Counted from the stretch's first letter, positions 52,710-61,297 are shown. The stretch is DNA of 64,000 nt from Pedobacter sp. Leaf41 (GCF_001422545.1 NZ_LMLE01000007.1:124001-188000), one strand, 5' to 3'. Numbers and translations are program-made. The notes: generated from the sequence alone by a model not told the origin.

Positions 52710-53783
52710 ATGAACTTTCAAGATTTATTTCCAGTTTTAAATCACAGCACCTACTTAAATACTGCTTATTCTGGCATTCTAAGCAAACCGCTATTAGAAT
52801 GGCGCAACAAACACGATGTTGAGTATCTAAATGAAGGAAGCAATTTTAGGGTAAACCAGGCTACGATAACCGAAGATTTAAGAAGGAAACTTGCTGAAAT
52901 TTATCAGGCAGAAAATATCTTTTTAACCCCAAACTTTTCTTTTGGTTTTAATACCTTGCTGAATGGGCTAGATCAAAACCATCGATTTTTGCTTCTAAAA
53001 GAAGATTATCCTTCCCTTGCCTATCCAGTAAAAACTTTAGGTTTTGAATTTACAGAAGTTGATATTGATATAAACCTTGAACAGAATATTATTAAAGCAA
53101 TTGAAGATTTTAAACCTACGGCTTTTGCATTCAGTATGGTGCAATATATTAGTGGTTATAAATTATCAGAAGACTTCATCAAGAAAATCAAGCAAACCTA
53201 TCCCCAGATTTTGTTGATGGCCGATGGAACCCAGTTTTGCGGTACAACGCCCTTTAACTTTAAACAATCAGGTTTAGATGCACTCATTTCGAGCGGCTAT
53301 AAATGGTTGCTTTCTGGATTTGGAAATGGATTCACTTTGTTATCAGAACAATTAATTGGCGAACTCTATCAAGATCGGGTGAATAAAAAACTTCCAACAG
53401 CGCCATTTTTAATCGGAAAAAGTCATTTGGATATGTGTTTTGAACCTGGCCACTTAGATACCTTAAATTTCGGTTCGCTTTATCACAGCCTTAACTTCTT
53501 ACAATCTACTGGGTTTGTGCAAATCGAAAAAAGCAACCAGTTGCTTTGCCAAAAGGCCAGATTAGAATTTTATAAGAGAGGCTTACTCCCAGTTTGGATG
53601 ACAGAAAGAGAAAGCCAATCAACCATTATCAGCTTACCTTTGGAGGAAAAATTAGTGCAAAAACTAGCTGGAGCTAACATTCTATGTTCAGCAAGGGGCG
53701 CTGGAACGAGATTTTCGTTTCATTTTTATAATACTGAAGATGATTTACAGAAACTGCTTGATGTGCTTGATGGCAAAAGTTAA
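52710..53783 (+). CDS. Class V aminotransferase-like PLP enzyme, EgtE candidate
   Basis: This 357-residue fold-type I PLP protein has TLNTAYSGIL-like N-terminus (NHSTYLNTAYSGILSKP), MVQYISGYKL in the middle, MADGTQFCGTTPFNF with the PLP-binding Asp, and the Schiff-base Lys in SSGYKWLLSGFGNGF (about 195-205). EgtE in mycobacteria is a PLP C-S lyase of the same broad family that removes the cysteine remnant to give ergothioneine. The gene ends 4 bases inside egtD, tail to tail. The EgtE role is inferred from neighbourhood. Confidence 0.7.
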   Translation: MNFQDLFPVLNHSTYLNTAYSGILSKPLLEWRNKHDVEYLNEGSNFRVNQATITEDLRRKLAEIYQAENIFLTPNFSFGFNTLLNGLDQNHRFLLLKEDYPSLAYPVKTLGFEFTEVDIDINLEQNIIKAIEDFKPTAFAFSMVQYISGYKLSEDFIKKIKQTYPQILLMADGTQFCGTTPFNFKQSGLDALISSGYKWLLSGFGNGFTLLSEQLIGELYQDRVNKKLPTAPFLIGKSHLDMCFEPGHLDTLNFGSLYHSLNFLQSTGFVQIEKSNQLLCQKARLEFYKRGLLPVWMTERESQSTIISLPLEEKLVQKLAGANILCSARGAGTRFSFHFYNTEDDLQKLLDVLDGKS

Positions 53784-54754
53784 TCTACTTTCCAAACGGC
53801 ATCTGTAAAATATTCCTGATGATCGAAAAAACGATGTATCGGGTTAAAGCCAGATTTTTTAGCCAACGCATCTACATCTTCGAGAGAATATTTTTGTGAG
53901 ATCTCCATATAGATAAATTCGTTTGCGTCGAAGTGAATGGTTTCATCGCCTACGTTTACCCACTGCTCTTGCAAACTGATTAAATAACTTTTACAAGCTC
54001 CGGTTTCTGGATCGTATGATGCGTAATGATCGAACTTTGAAACATCAAAATCACCATCTAATTCATTATTTATCCGATCCAGAAGATTCAAATTGAATGA
54101 GCGGGTAATCCCCGCAGAATCATTATAAGCTGCCAAAATCTGTTTCGGATTTTTCTTTAAATCAAATCCGATAATTAGCAAATCATTTTGGGAAAGCTCA
54201 TTGCGTAAATCACAGCAAAACTGTTCGGCGTCGGTTAAGTTCATATTACCGATATTGGCGCCCATAAATAAAACAACTTTCCGGCGACTAGAAATCTCCT
54301 TTGCTTTTTTAAGCATCTTAAAGTAATCCCCATTAAGTCCCTCCATTTTCAACTGAGGTAGTTTTTTAGGTAGATTTTCTTCCAGATCGTTGATTACATG
54401 CGTTGAAATATCAATAGGAAAATAGGTAAAGGTAAGCTGTTGTTTTAACAAGGCATTTAATAGATGAATAGATTTTGTCGCATCGCCGGCTCCAAGCTCA
54501 ATCAAATCAAAGGGTTGATTATCAACCGCAATAAATCTTGCTAATTCTGAAGATTGTTGCTCCATAATCTCCATCTCTGCATCAGTAAGGTAGTATTCAT
54601 CCATATCCATGATTTGCTGAAATATGCGATCGCCTTTTTCATCATAGAAATATTTTGAGCTTAAAAACTTAGGTTTACTTTGCAATCCTTGTAAAACATC
54701 AGTTAAAAATGATGTACCAACTGGCGCAATCTGATTGGTAATAATAGAATCCAT
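53780..54754 (-). CDS. egtD: L-histidine N-alpha-methyltransferase
   Basis: This 324-residue SAM-dependent enzyme (Methyltransf_33) makes hercynine (trimethylhistidine) from histidine. SAM motif: LIELGAGDATKS (84-95). Residues known from mycobacterial EgtD to bind histidine appear to have counterparts: Tyr54/55 (DEYYLTDAE), Asn170 (GANIGNM), Tyr210 (LAAYND) and the Glu284-x-Ser286 pair. Length matches the family. It is the last gene of the operon, 3 bases after egtB. The preceding gene EgtB uses its product. Confidence 0.94.
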   Translation of the reverse strand: MDSIITNQIAPVGTSFLTDVLQGLQSKPKFLSSKYFYDEKGDRIFQQIMDMDEYYLTDAEMEIMEQQSSELARFIAVDNQPFDLIELGAGDATKSIHLLNALLKQQLTFTYFPIDISTHVINDLEENLPKKLPQLKMEGLNGDYFKMLKKAKEISSRRKVVLFMGANIGNMNLTDAEQFCCDLRNELSQNDLLIIGFDLKKNPKQILAAYNDSAGITRSFNLNLLDRINNELDGDFDVSKFDHYASYDPETGACKSYLISLQEQWVNVGDETIHFDANEFIYMEISQKYSLEDVDALAKKSGFNPIHRFFDHQEYFTDAVWKVD

Positions 54755-54757
54755 AGG

Positions 54758-55906
54758 TTACTTTGCTAATCTTATGCCTGTAAATTGCCACCTTAAATGT
54801 GGATGAAAAAAATTGCGGTAAGTGCTGCGTTCATGTCCTTGAGGTGTGGCAACCGATGCACCACGAAGCACTTTTTGGTTTACCATAAATTTGCCGTTAT
54901 ACTCTCCGAGTGCACCTGGTGCTTTACTAAAACCGGGATACGGCAAATAAGCACTTTCGGTCCACTCCCATCTTGCCCCCCAATTCAATTGCTGTGCTGC
55001 TATTTCCCACTCAAATTCGGTAGGCAAACGCAAACCCTTCCAACTGGCAAAGGCATAAGCTTCGTAATAACTTACATGGGTTACGGGTGCTTTGAGGTCG
55101 ATCGATTGCAAGCCATTAAGCGTGTAGTTAAACCAGGCATCATCTATCTTGCTCCAGTACATGGGTGCTACAATTTGATTGTTGTTTACCCAATCCCAAC
55201 CTTCCGCGTGCCACAGGCTAAAATTTTTATAACCACCAGCTTCAATAAAATCCAAATATTCTCCGTTCGTTACCAAAGCGGTACTTATGGCGAAATTCTG
55301 AAGATATACTTTGTGTCTCGATAGTTCATTATCAAAGCAAAAGCCATTACCGCTGTATCCAACTTCATAAACGCCTTCCGGAACAGCTATCATTTGTGGT
55401 TCAGATGACGGTAAGCTTTTATCTTTCCAGTTTATATCGTACACTGGAAACAACGGATTATTACCTAAAATATATTTGATATCGGTTAGCAGGAGTTCCT
55501 GATGTTGTTGCTCATGATTAAAACCCAAAAGCAGCAATTCTGTTAACTTCTCATCAACAGGGCAAGAAAGTAATTTAGCCATGGCTTCATCTACATAAGC
55601 ACGATATTGATAAACTTCGTTCACGCTTGGCCGGCTTAAATTACCACGATCGGTACGGATTACCCTTGTGCCAACGGTTTCATAATAACTGTTAAAAACG
55701 TAATTATAATCTGGATTAAACTCCTGGTATTCTGGCGAGAAGGGTTTCAAAATAAAGGTTTCGAAAAACCAGGTGGTATGGCCCAAATGCCACTTTGGAG
55801 GGCTAACGTCAACTATCGGTTGAACTACATAATCCTCCGTTTGCAAAGGCTCACATATTTCTTCAGAATGCTTTCTAATTAGCAAGTATTCTTCGCTTAA
55901 ATTCAT
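54758..55906 (-). CDS. egtB: Ergothioneine sulfoxide synthase-type enzyme EgtB
   Basis: This 382-residue enzyme has an N-terminal DinB-like iron-binding domain with HLGHTTWFFE (His40, His43) and NHEQQHQE (His131, His135, Glu137), followed by an FGE-sulfatase-like domain (about 165-382; PVTHVSYYEAYAFASWKGLRLPTE). These His residues resemble the Fe(II) ligands of EgtB. EgtB joins a sulfur donor (cysteine or gamma-glutamylcysteine) to hercynine with oxygen. Which donor is used here is unknown; no egtA or egtC gene is in the window. It overlaps the transporter gene by ATGA. Confidence 0.93.
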   Translation of the reverse strand: MNLSEEYLLIRKHSEEICEPLQTEDYVVQPIVDVSPPKWHLGHTTWFFETFILKPFSPEYQEFNPDYNYVFNSYYETVGTRVIRTDRGNLSRPSVNEVYQYRAYVDEAMAKLLSCPVDEKLTELLLLGFNHEQQHQELLLTDIKYILGNNPLFPVYDINWKDKSLPSSEPQMIAVPEGVYEVGYSGNGFCFDNELSRHKVYLQNFAISTALVTNGEYLDFIEAGGYKNFSLWHAEGWDWVNNNQIVAPMYWSKIDDAWFNYTLNGLQSIDLKAPVTHVSYYEAYAFASWKGLRLPTEFEWEIAAQQLNWGARWEWTESAYLPYPGFSKAPGALGEYNGKFMVNQKVLRGASVATPQGHERSTYRNFFHPHLRWQFTGIRLAK

Positions 55907-57486
55907 TTATTGTTATTGTTGTTGTCTAGATATTGCTTCAGATCTGTGATAGAATAAACACCAAGTTCTTTTGATTGTTTTCTACGCATCATTAAAGCAT
56001 AAGAATTATTAAAACCAATTGGAGTTAACCATTTAATTCCGAACTTCTTGATGAATTCATCTTTAACGTAGTCGTAGGTTTTATCTTTATCATGAGCAAT
56101 TTTCTTTGCAAAATCTGCATTGGGTTTTAGCAAAACCAACAATCCGGTTCCTGTATATTCAGGATAAAAATCTATTTGATCGTTAACTAATGCATCGAAG
56201 CAAATTTTTGTGCCGCCCAAACCCGTTTTAGTAGCCACCTGATAATTGGTATTTCCCTGGATAAGCATTTTATACATTTCTGCAAGAATGTACTGTTCGC
56301 CGAAAATTTTAGAACCTATGCGTACCGTTTTTCCCTTAGCATTTAGCGGCGACTTATACAAATTCTGACTTATCAGGAACTCCTTTGCAACCCGCTCCGG
56401 ACTTTGGTGTAATTGATCCGTTTTGTAATTAAGATCAGTCATAATTGAATCGTTAATTTTGCCTTCAAGAAGATTTAGTGTTTTTTCTAATTCAGGAAAC
56501 TTTTTTAGGGAAGATGTTCTAACAATTGGTGCTGCATAATAAGGTGGAAAAATGCCTTTGTCATCCTCTAAGATGATCAGGTCGAATGCCTTCAATCTTC
56601 CATCGGTAGAATATCCGCTAATTACATCCAATTCTTTCTCAAAAGCTGCTTTGTACATTACCGCATCACTAATTACAATCGTATGGATTTTTAAACCGTA
56701 AACGGATTTTAACCCTAAATCGCCATCCTGTCTACCCATAAACTCTGGCGTAAAACCAGCAGTAAGCGAACTTCCATAAGCTTTAGGCAGCAAATAAAAG
56801 CCACTCAAAGTTAAAATCACAATAGGAAGAATGATTAATTCCCGCTTTAGTTTCTTGATATTTAGGTTTTGAAGTAGCGCCAATAAGGCATCTAATAAAA
56901 TGGCCAATACTGCTGCCGGGATTGCACCAGCGAGAATCATATTGGTATTGTTCAATGATATTCCGCCGAAAATAAATTCACCCAAACCACCCGCAGCGAT
57001 GTACGATGCCAGCGTTGCGACGCCCACATTGATGACGGTAGCTGTTCGTATTCCAGCTAAAATTACAGGCATAGCTAGCGGAAGCTCTACTTTAAACAGA
57101 ATTTGTTTCGCACTCATTCCCATCGCCTTCGCAGCCTCACGTACATTAGCATCTATGCCAACAATGCCCGTATAAGTGTTTCGGATAATAGGCAAAAGCG
57201 CATAGATGAGCAGCGCAACAATAGCAGGTTTCGCGCCAATTCCTAATAATGGAATCATAAATCCCAATAAGGCAATGCTCGGAATAGTTTGCAAAACACC
57301 CGCAAAAGCCAAAACCGACCCTGACAGTTTCCGTTTTCTGGCTATCAAGATGCCCAAAGGCACACCAACCAAAACCGCAAAAAACAGCGAAATAAAAGTT
57401 AATCCCAAGTGTTGGAGGGCTTGATTGAATAGCTTATCTGACTGTTCTGCCATAAATTGCCACAGGCTTTGCTGGTTCTCATTCAT
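55903..57486 (-). CDS. ABC permease fused to a circularly permuted substrate-binding domain (EgtU-like)
   Basis: This 527-residue protein has an OpuC/ProW-type permease (about 1-215; six helices, with AAKAMGMSAKQILFKVELPLA as the ATPase-coupling loop), then an extra helix (about 222-240), then a periplasmic binding domain. The lobes are in reversed order: the usual second half (TPEFMGRQDG ... FPPYYAAPIVR ... LNYKTDQL) comes first, and the usual first half (RIGSKIFGEQYILAEMY ... GLGGTKICFDAL ... YPEYTGTG ... PIGFNNSYAL) comes last. The fold matches glycine-betaine/choline-type and EgtU transporters. Egt neighbours suggest ergothioneine or a related betaine as substrate. It ends in an Asn tract. 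Confidence 0.85.
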   Translation of the reverse strand: MNENQQSLWQFMAEQSDKLFNQALQHLGLTFISLFFAVLVGVPLGILIARKRKLSGSVLAFAGVLQTIPSIALLGFMIPLLGIGAKPAIVALLIYALLPIIRNTYTGIVGIDANVREAAKAMGMSAKQILFKVELPLAMPVILAGIRTATVINVGVATLASYIAAGGLGEFIFGGISLNNTNMILAGAIPAAVLAILLDALLALLQNLNIKKLKRELIILPIVILTLSGFYLLPKAYGSSLTAGFTPEFMGRQDGDLGLKSVYGLKIHTIVISDAVMYKAAFEKELDVISGYSTDGRLKAFDLIILEDDKGIFPPYYAAPIVRTSSLKKFPELEKTLNLLEGKINDSIMTDLNYKTDQLHQSPERVAKEFLISQNLYKSPLNAKGKTVRIGSKIFGEQYILAEMYKMLIQGNTNYQVATKTGLGGTKICFDALVNDQIDFYPEYTGTGLLVLLKPNADFAKKIAHDKDKTYDYVKDEFIKKFGIKWLTPIGFNNSYALMMRRKQSKELGVYSITDLKQYLDNNNNNK

Positions 57487-58432
57487 GGCGATTCCCTTTT
57501 TGATATAAACTAAATGCCGCGGTTAATTTATCGAAATCGATATTTTTATAACTACCGGATTTATTTTTAACCTCAACACTGGTTTGTGTTTGCAGCTTTT
57601 CCATTGTATCCCACATGCTTTCGGTAGATGGAATAGCGTTGGGTGTCTGTGTATCTGTTGTTGGTAAAAAATCCCATAAATCTTCTAATGAAACAGCTTT
57701 AAAAGCTAATGATAACTTTTCGCCTGCCAAAAAATCCTTTGCAAACTTATTTACGGGCTTAAAAAGTAATTCTTTTGGTGTTCCTATCTGGATAATTTTT
57801 CCTCTATCCATCAAACAAATGCGGTCTGCAAGTTCAAAAGCTTCATGAATATCATGCGTCACCATCACCATGGTTTTCCGTTTAAGTTCTTCCAAAGCCT
57901 TAAATTCTTTTCTGATGCTGGTTCGGGTTACATTATCAAGAGCGCCAAATGGTTCATCCATCAATAAAATAGATGGATCGGTTACCAATGCCCTGGCTAA
58001 GCCAACGCGTTGTTGTTGTCCACCGCTTAATGCATTTGGAAACATAGATAAATACTGTTCTGATAAATGGAGCTTTTCTAAAATTTCCTGAGTTCGTAAT
58101 ATCGTTTTTTTATTATCCCAGCCCAGAAGTTTGGGTACAATGGCAATGTTTTCTGCCACCGTGTAATGTGGAAACAAGCCATTATTCTGCAGCACGTAAC
58201 CAATGCTTCGACGCAAAATCTCTGGTTTTTCTCCCGCAATATTCTTGCCGTTAATGTTTATCTGTCCCGAATCTGGTGCAATCAGTCGATTAATCATTTT
58301 AAGGGTAGTTGTTTTACCACAGCCACTTGTGCCCAGCAGAATCAAGCTTTCTCCTGGCAATACTTCAAAAGAAATCTTTTTAACGGCTTCATTGCCGCCA
58401 AAACTTTTACTTATTCCATTAACACTAATCAT
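57479..58432 (-). CDS. ABC transporter ATP-binding protein (EgtV/OpuCA-like)
   Basis: This 317-residue ATPase has Walker A GTSGCGKTT (34-42), Q-loop near LQNNGLFPHY (about 81-90), signature LSGGQQQR (135-142) and Walker B LLMDEPFGALD (156-166). It is of the OpuCA/ProV type, with a C-terminal extension of about 80 residues but no clear CBS pair. It overlaps the permease gene by 8 bases and the upstream reductase gene by 8 bases, which is strong evidence for a single transcript and translational coupling. Confidence 0.92.
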   Translation of the reverse strand: MISVNGISKSFGGNEAVKKISFEVLPGESLILLGTSGCGKTTTLKMINRLIAPDSGQININGKNIAGEKPEILRRSIGYVLQNNGLFPHYTVAENIAIVPKLLGWDNKKTILRTQEILEKLHLSEQYLSMFPNALSGGQQQRVGLARALVTDPSILLMDEPFGALDNVTRTSIRKEFKALEELKRKTMVMVTHDIHEAFELADRICLMDRGKIIQIGTPKELLFKPVNKFAKDFLAGEKLSLAFKAVSLEDLWDFLPTTDTQTPNAIPSTESMWDTMEKLQTQTSVEVKNKSGSYKNIDFDKLTAAFSLYQKGNRHE

Positions 58433-59807
58433 CTAATCTCATAAAAAGATTGTTCAATGATTCTGTATAGGTTGGGTGGGCAAAAATGCCATATCGAATT
58501 TTATCATAGGTGATACCGCCTTGCATAGCCATTTGCAAAACCGACATAATTTCGCCCCCATCCGCAGCAATTACTGTAGCTCCTAAAATTTTCTTGGTTT
58601 TAGTGTCAACCACAGCTTTCATCAAACCAAATGTTTCTCCGGTTTCAATACCACGGGCAACATTAGCCATTGGCAACAGGGCAACTTTGTAATTTAAACC
58701 TCGCTCCTTTGCTTCGTTTTCCGAAATTCCTATCCTTGCCAGTTGCGGATCAGTAAACATGCAGTACGGAACCGGACGCCCCTTTGTAGAAATGTTTTTC
58801 TTTTTTACCAGGTTTTGGTAAATGATTACATGGTCGTTATAAGCAATATGTGTAAATGCCGGACCACCGTTAACATCGCCCAAAGCATAAATACCTTTAA
58901 CATTAGTCTCTAACTTCGTATTCACGATCACATGACCTTTCTCATTGGTTTTTACCCCACAATAGTTTAGACCCAGATTTTCGGTTTGTGGTTTTCTACC
59001 GGCCGCAACCAGTATATGAGTACAAGTAATGCTTTTATTTTCTGATTTTTGCTTTAGACTAATTGTTAACCCGCTTTTCACTTTCTTAATTTCAGACACT
59101 TCTACTGAGGTCAAGAACTTAATGTCTTCGTTCCCTAAAACTTTGCAAATCTCATCAGAAACATCATGATCTTCTCTTGCTAAAACATGGGATGATTTCT
59201 CGAGAATAGTTACTTTACTGCCAAAGCGGCTAAACATTTGGCCAAACTCCAAACCAATATAATTGCCACCAATGATAACAAGATGCTCTGGAATTTCAGT
59301 TAAATCTAATATCGAAGTTGAAGTGAGATATTCCACTTCATTCAAACCTTTAATTTCTGGAATTACCGTACTCGCACCAGTATTGATAAAAATTAAATCT
59401 GCCGATAAATTTTCGCTTCCTCCATCATTCATTTCCACTTTGAGTTCCTTTTTCCCTATGAAAGTCGCGGCTCCCATATATAGCTTCAAACCCTTCGTTG
59501 ATTCAATTCCTTTTTGAGCAGACTCTTGAAATAATTTTACAATTCCGTCTTTCCGCTTTTTGATTTCTTTAAGATCGACTTTAATGTCTCCAATTACAAC
59601 ACCAAGTTTCTCGGCATTTTTGGCTTGGAATGCTGCCCGGGCTGAGGCAATCATTGTTTTAGTTGGTGTACAACCGTCGTTAATACAGGTACCACCCACA
59701 ATTCTTTTCTCAACAAGTGCTGTTTTCATTCCAGCATTTGCTAGTTTTTTAGCAAGCGGAATTCCCGCCTGTCCGGCTCCAATGATAATGACGTCGTAGT
59801 GTTTCAT
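58425..59807 (-). CDS. Pyridine-nucleotide-disulfide oxidoreductase (mercuric reductase/LPD-like)
   Basis: This 460-residue FAD enzyme has GAGQAG (10-15) for FAD, the redox-active Cys41-x4-Cys46 in VGGTCINDGCTPTK, a second GxGxxG-like NAD(P)H fingerprint (IIGGNYIGLEFGQMF), ALGDVNGG for the FAD, and the C-terminal FAHPTYTES with the His-Glu pair near the second active site. The CxxxxC/HPT pattern resembles mercuric reductase and dihydrolipoyl dehydrogenase, but there is no merA context or lipoyl-acyltransferase gene. Its first position in the Egt unit suggests a role in thiol/disulfide recycling. Substrate unproven. Confidence 0.9.
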   Translation of the reverse strand: MKHYDVIIIGAGQAGIPLAKKLANAGMKTALVEKRIVGGTCINDGCTPTKTMIASARAAFQAKNAEKLGVVIGDIKVDLKEIKKRKDGIVKLFQESAQKGIESTKGLKLYMGAATFIGKKELKVEMNDGGSENLSADLIFINTGASTVIPEIKGLNEVEYLTSTSILDLTEIPEHLVIIGGNYIGLEFGQMFSRFGSKVTILEKSSHVLAREDHDVSDEICKVLGNEDIKFLTSVEVSEIKKVKSGLTISLKQKSENKSITCTHILVAAGRKPQTENLGLNYCGVKTNEKGHVIVNTKLETNVKGIYALGDVNGGPAFTHIAYNDHVIIYQNLVKKKNISTKGRPVPYCMFTDPQLARIGISENEAKERGLNYKVALLPMANVARGIETGETFGLMKAVVDTKTKKILGATVIAADGGEIMSVLQMAMQGGITYDKIRYGIFAHPTYTESLNNLFMRLDD

Positions 59808-59866
59808 GTTAAGTGATTACAGCAGTAAAACGAGGAAAGCGGTTCATTGTTTGAGGGGCTTCGCTT

Positions 59867-60283
59867 TTAGCTGGTAAATGAATCATCACTTTTCGAAAGA
59901 AAATGATCTGGAGTGGTTTGCTGTTCAGCAAAGGTTCCTGTTGTAACATCATAACCAAAAGGATCTACATTCCTTTCATTCCTTTCACCTTTGGGGTTGT
60001 CGCCATATTCGTTAGCGCCGTAATCACCAGCACCAAACAGCATTACGAAAATATAAAATGGGATAAGCAAATACCAACCAGAATTGCCTAAATCATGACA
60101 TCTTTTTGCTCCTTGAGAAATTAAAATAAAGACTGGCAAAAGAACAAATATACCTGCCCATTCCGTCCCTGGGCTTTCAGCCAGAGCGCTAATGATAAAA
60201 AGACATAGCCAATAGGCAAGAAAAGTAATGCAGTATTCGGTACGGCGAATTCGACCGTAAAAAGAGAAAATGTCTTTAAACAT
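59867..60283 (-). CDS. DUF805 membrane protein
   Basis: This 138-residue protein has FSFYGRIRRTEYCITFLAYWL (typical DUF805 start, with GRIRRxEY) and about four hydrophobic helices, and GAKRCHDLGNSGWYLLIPF (family motif KRxHDLxxSGW). Members are small inner-membrane proteins of unknown function. It lies 59 bases upstream of the reductase gene on the same strand and could share its transcript. Confidence 0.88.
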   Translation of the reverse strand: MFKDIFSFYGRIRRTEYCITFLAYWLCLFIISALAESPGTEWAGIFVLLPVFILISQGAKRCHDLGNSGWYLLIPFYIFVMLFGAGDYGANEYGDNPKGERNERNVDPFGYDVTTGTFAEQQTTPDHFLSKSDDSFTS

Positions 60284-60337
60284 GGAGCGTGAGTTTTATT
60301 TCCGAAGTAAGATTGAAAATAAAAATATTCATCGACA

Positions 60338-60742
60338 TTACAAAGCCACTAACCGCTTTTGTTTTGTACTTTTTATTGCCCAAAAAACAAGTACAGGTTG
60401 AAAAAATAATCGCATCAATCGTTTTTGATCAGTATCCAAACCAAAACCATCACGTTTATTCAAGTATTGAGAAACATTACCGGGAAAAACGGCAACAAAC
60501 AATGATGCTGCTAAAAGGCCAACTGTACTTCTGTATTTTACTGGAGCAAAAACCAATGCGGTTCCCATTGCAATTTCAACTAAGCCCGAATAAATAACAG
60601 TGTCATCCTTTTTCAGCGGAACCCAATCTGGTACTTGTGCGTGAAATTCTTTCCGGGCAAAAGTTAAATGCCCAATGCCGGCAATAATCAATCCGGTACC
60701 TAAAATGATTCTGGCGATATTTTTTGAAGTATTGTTTTTCAT
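60338..60742 (-). CDS. DoxX-like membrane protein
   Basis: The ATG at 60742 gives a protein of about 134 residues with four hydrophobic helices (IARIILGTGLIIAGIGHLTF, YSGLVEIAMGTALVF, VGLLAASLFVAVFPGN, LFFQPVLVFWAI). The family pattern GHLTFA and PxxVxxYSGLxEI fits DoxX/DoxD-type proteins. An in-frame extension to 60886 adds a Cys- and Lys-rich stretch with no membrane segment and is rejected. Function unknown. Confidence 0.82.
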   Translation of the reverse strand: MKNNTSKNIARIILGTGLIIAGIGHLTFARKEFHAQVPDWVPLKKDDTVIYSGLVEIAMGTALVFAPVKYRSTVGLLAASLFVAVFPGNVSQYLNKRDGFGLDTDQKRLMRLFFQPVLVFWAIKSTKQKRLVAL

Positions 60743-60900
60743 CTTTCCATAACAAACTCCTGTTGCAAAGGTTTCTAAGTTAAACTTCTTGCTGGAAAAA
60801 AGTTCGATGCTACAAGGCTGCTGTTTATTAATATTTATCGAAAACTTTTTGTCCTTGTATCTTGTTGTCATCCGGAAATTAGCCACTCAATACCTACCAA

Positions 60901-61101
60901 ATGATCAAAATAAAAAACGACCAAGACTACAAAAAAGTTATAGCAAGACTTAAACAACTCTCTGAAAACACCAATATCCAGTCGATATTTTTATCTTCAG
61001 AGATAGATGATCTTCGAAAAACGGCTATAGCTTACGAATATAAAAGATACGATTTAACAGCCATTGAAAATAATCATCAACAGCTTTCAGCTACCGGTTA
61101 A
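60901..61101 (+). CDS. Small hypothetical protein
   Basis: This 66-residue soluble protein begins MIKIKNDQDYKKVIARLKQL, a pattern seen in small antitoxin-like proteins (short N-terminal strand then helices), and ends with a helix around EIDDLRKTAIAYEYKRY. No toxin partner lies next to it. It may be an orphan antitoxin or unrelated. Low certainty. Confidence 0.5.
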   Translation: MIKIKNDQDYKKVIARLKQLSENTNIQSIFLSSEIDDLRKTAIAYEYKRYDLTAIENNHQQLSATG

Positions 61102-61297
61102 TTTAAAATATTTCTCATTCCCAGCTTAGACTTTTACGTGTGTCAATGCAGCTTTTAAACCAAAAAATAGAGAATCAGTTGTATTAACCACAAAATTTAA
61201 CCGTATTTATTACGTAATTAATATCAATACGGCTGTTTCTGGTACCAAGTCGCAAACCATGTTCTAACATTCATGTTATAATATTTGATAAAGAAAA

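Noticed and set aside
53780..53783. Overlap of the PLP enzyme and egtD, considered as a frameshift or misassembly
   Set aside because: The two genes are on opposite strands and each has a complete C-terminus with a proper stop. This is a normal tail-to-tail overlap.
58425..59807. Mercuric reductase (mer operon)
   Set aside because: No MerR, MerT or MerP gene is nearby, and the N-terminal heavy-metal-binding domain is absent.
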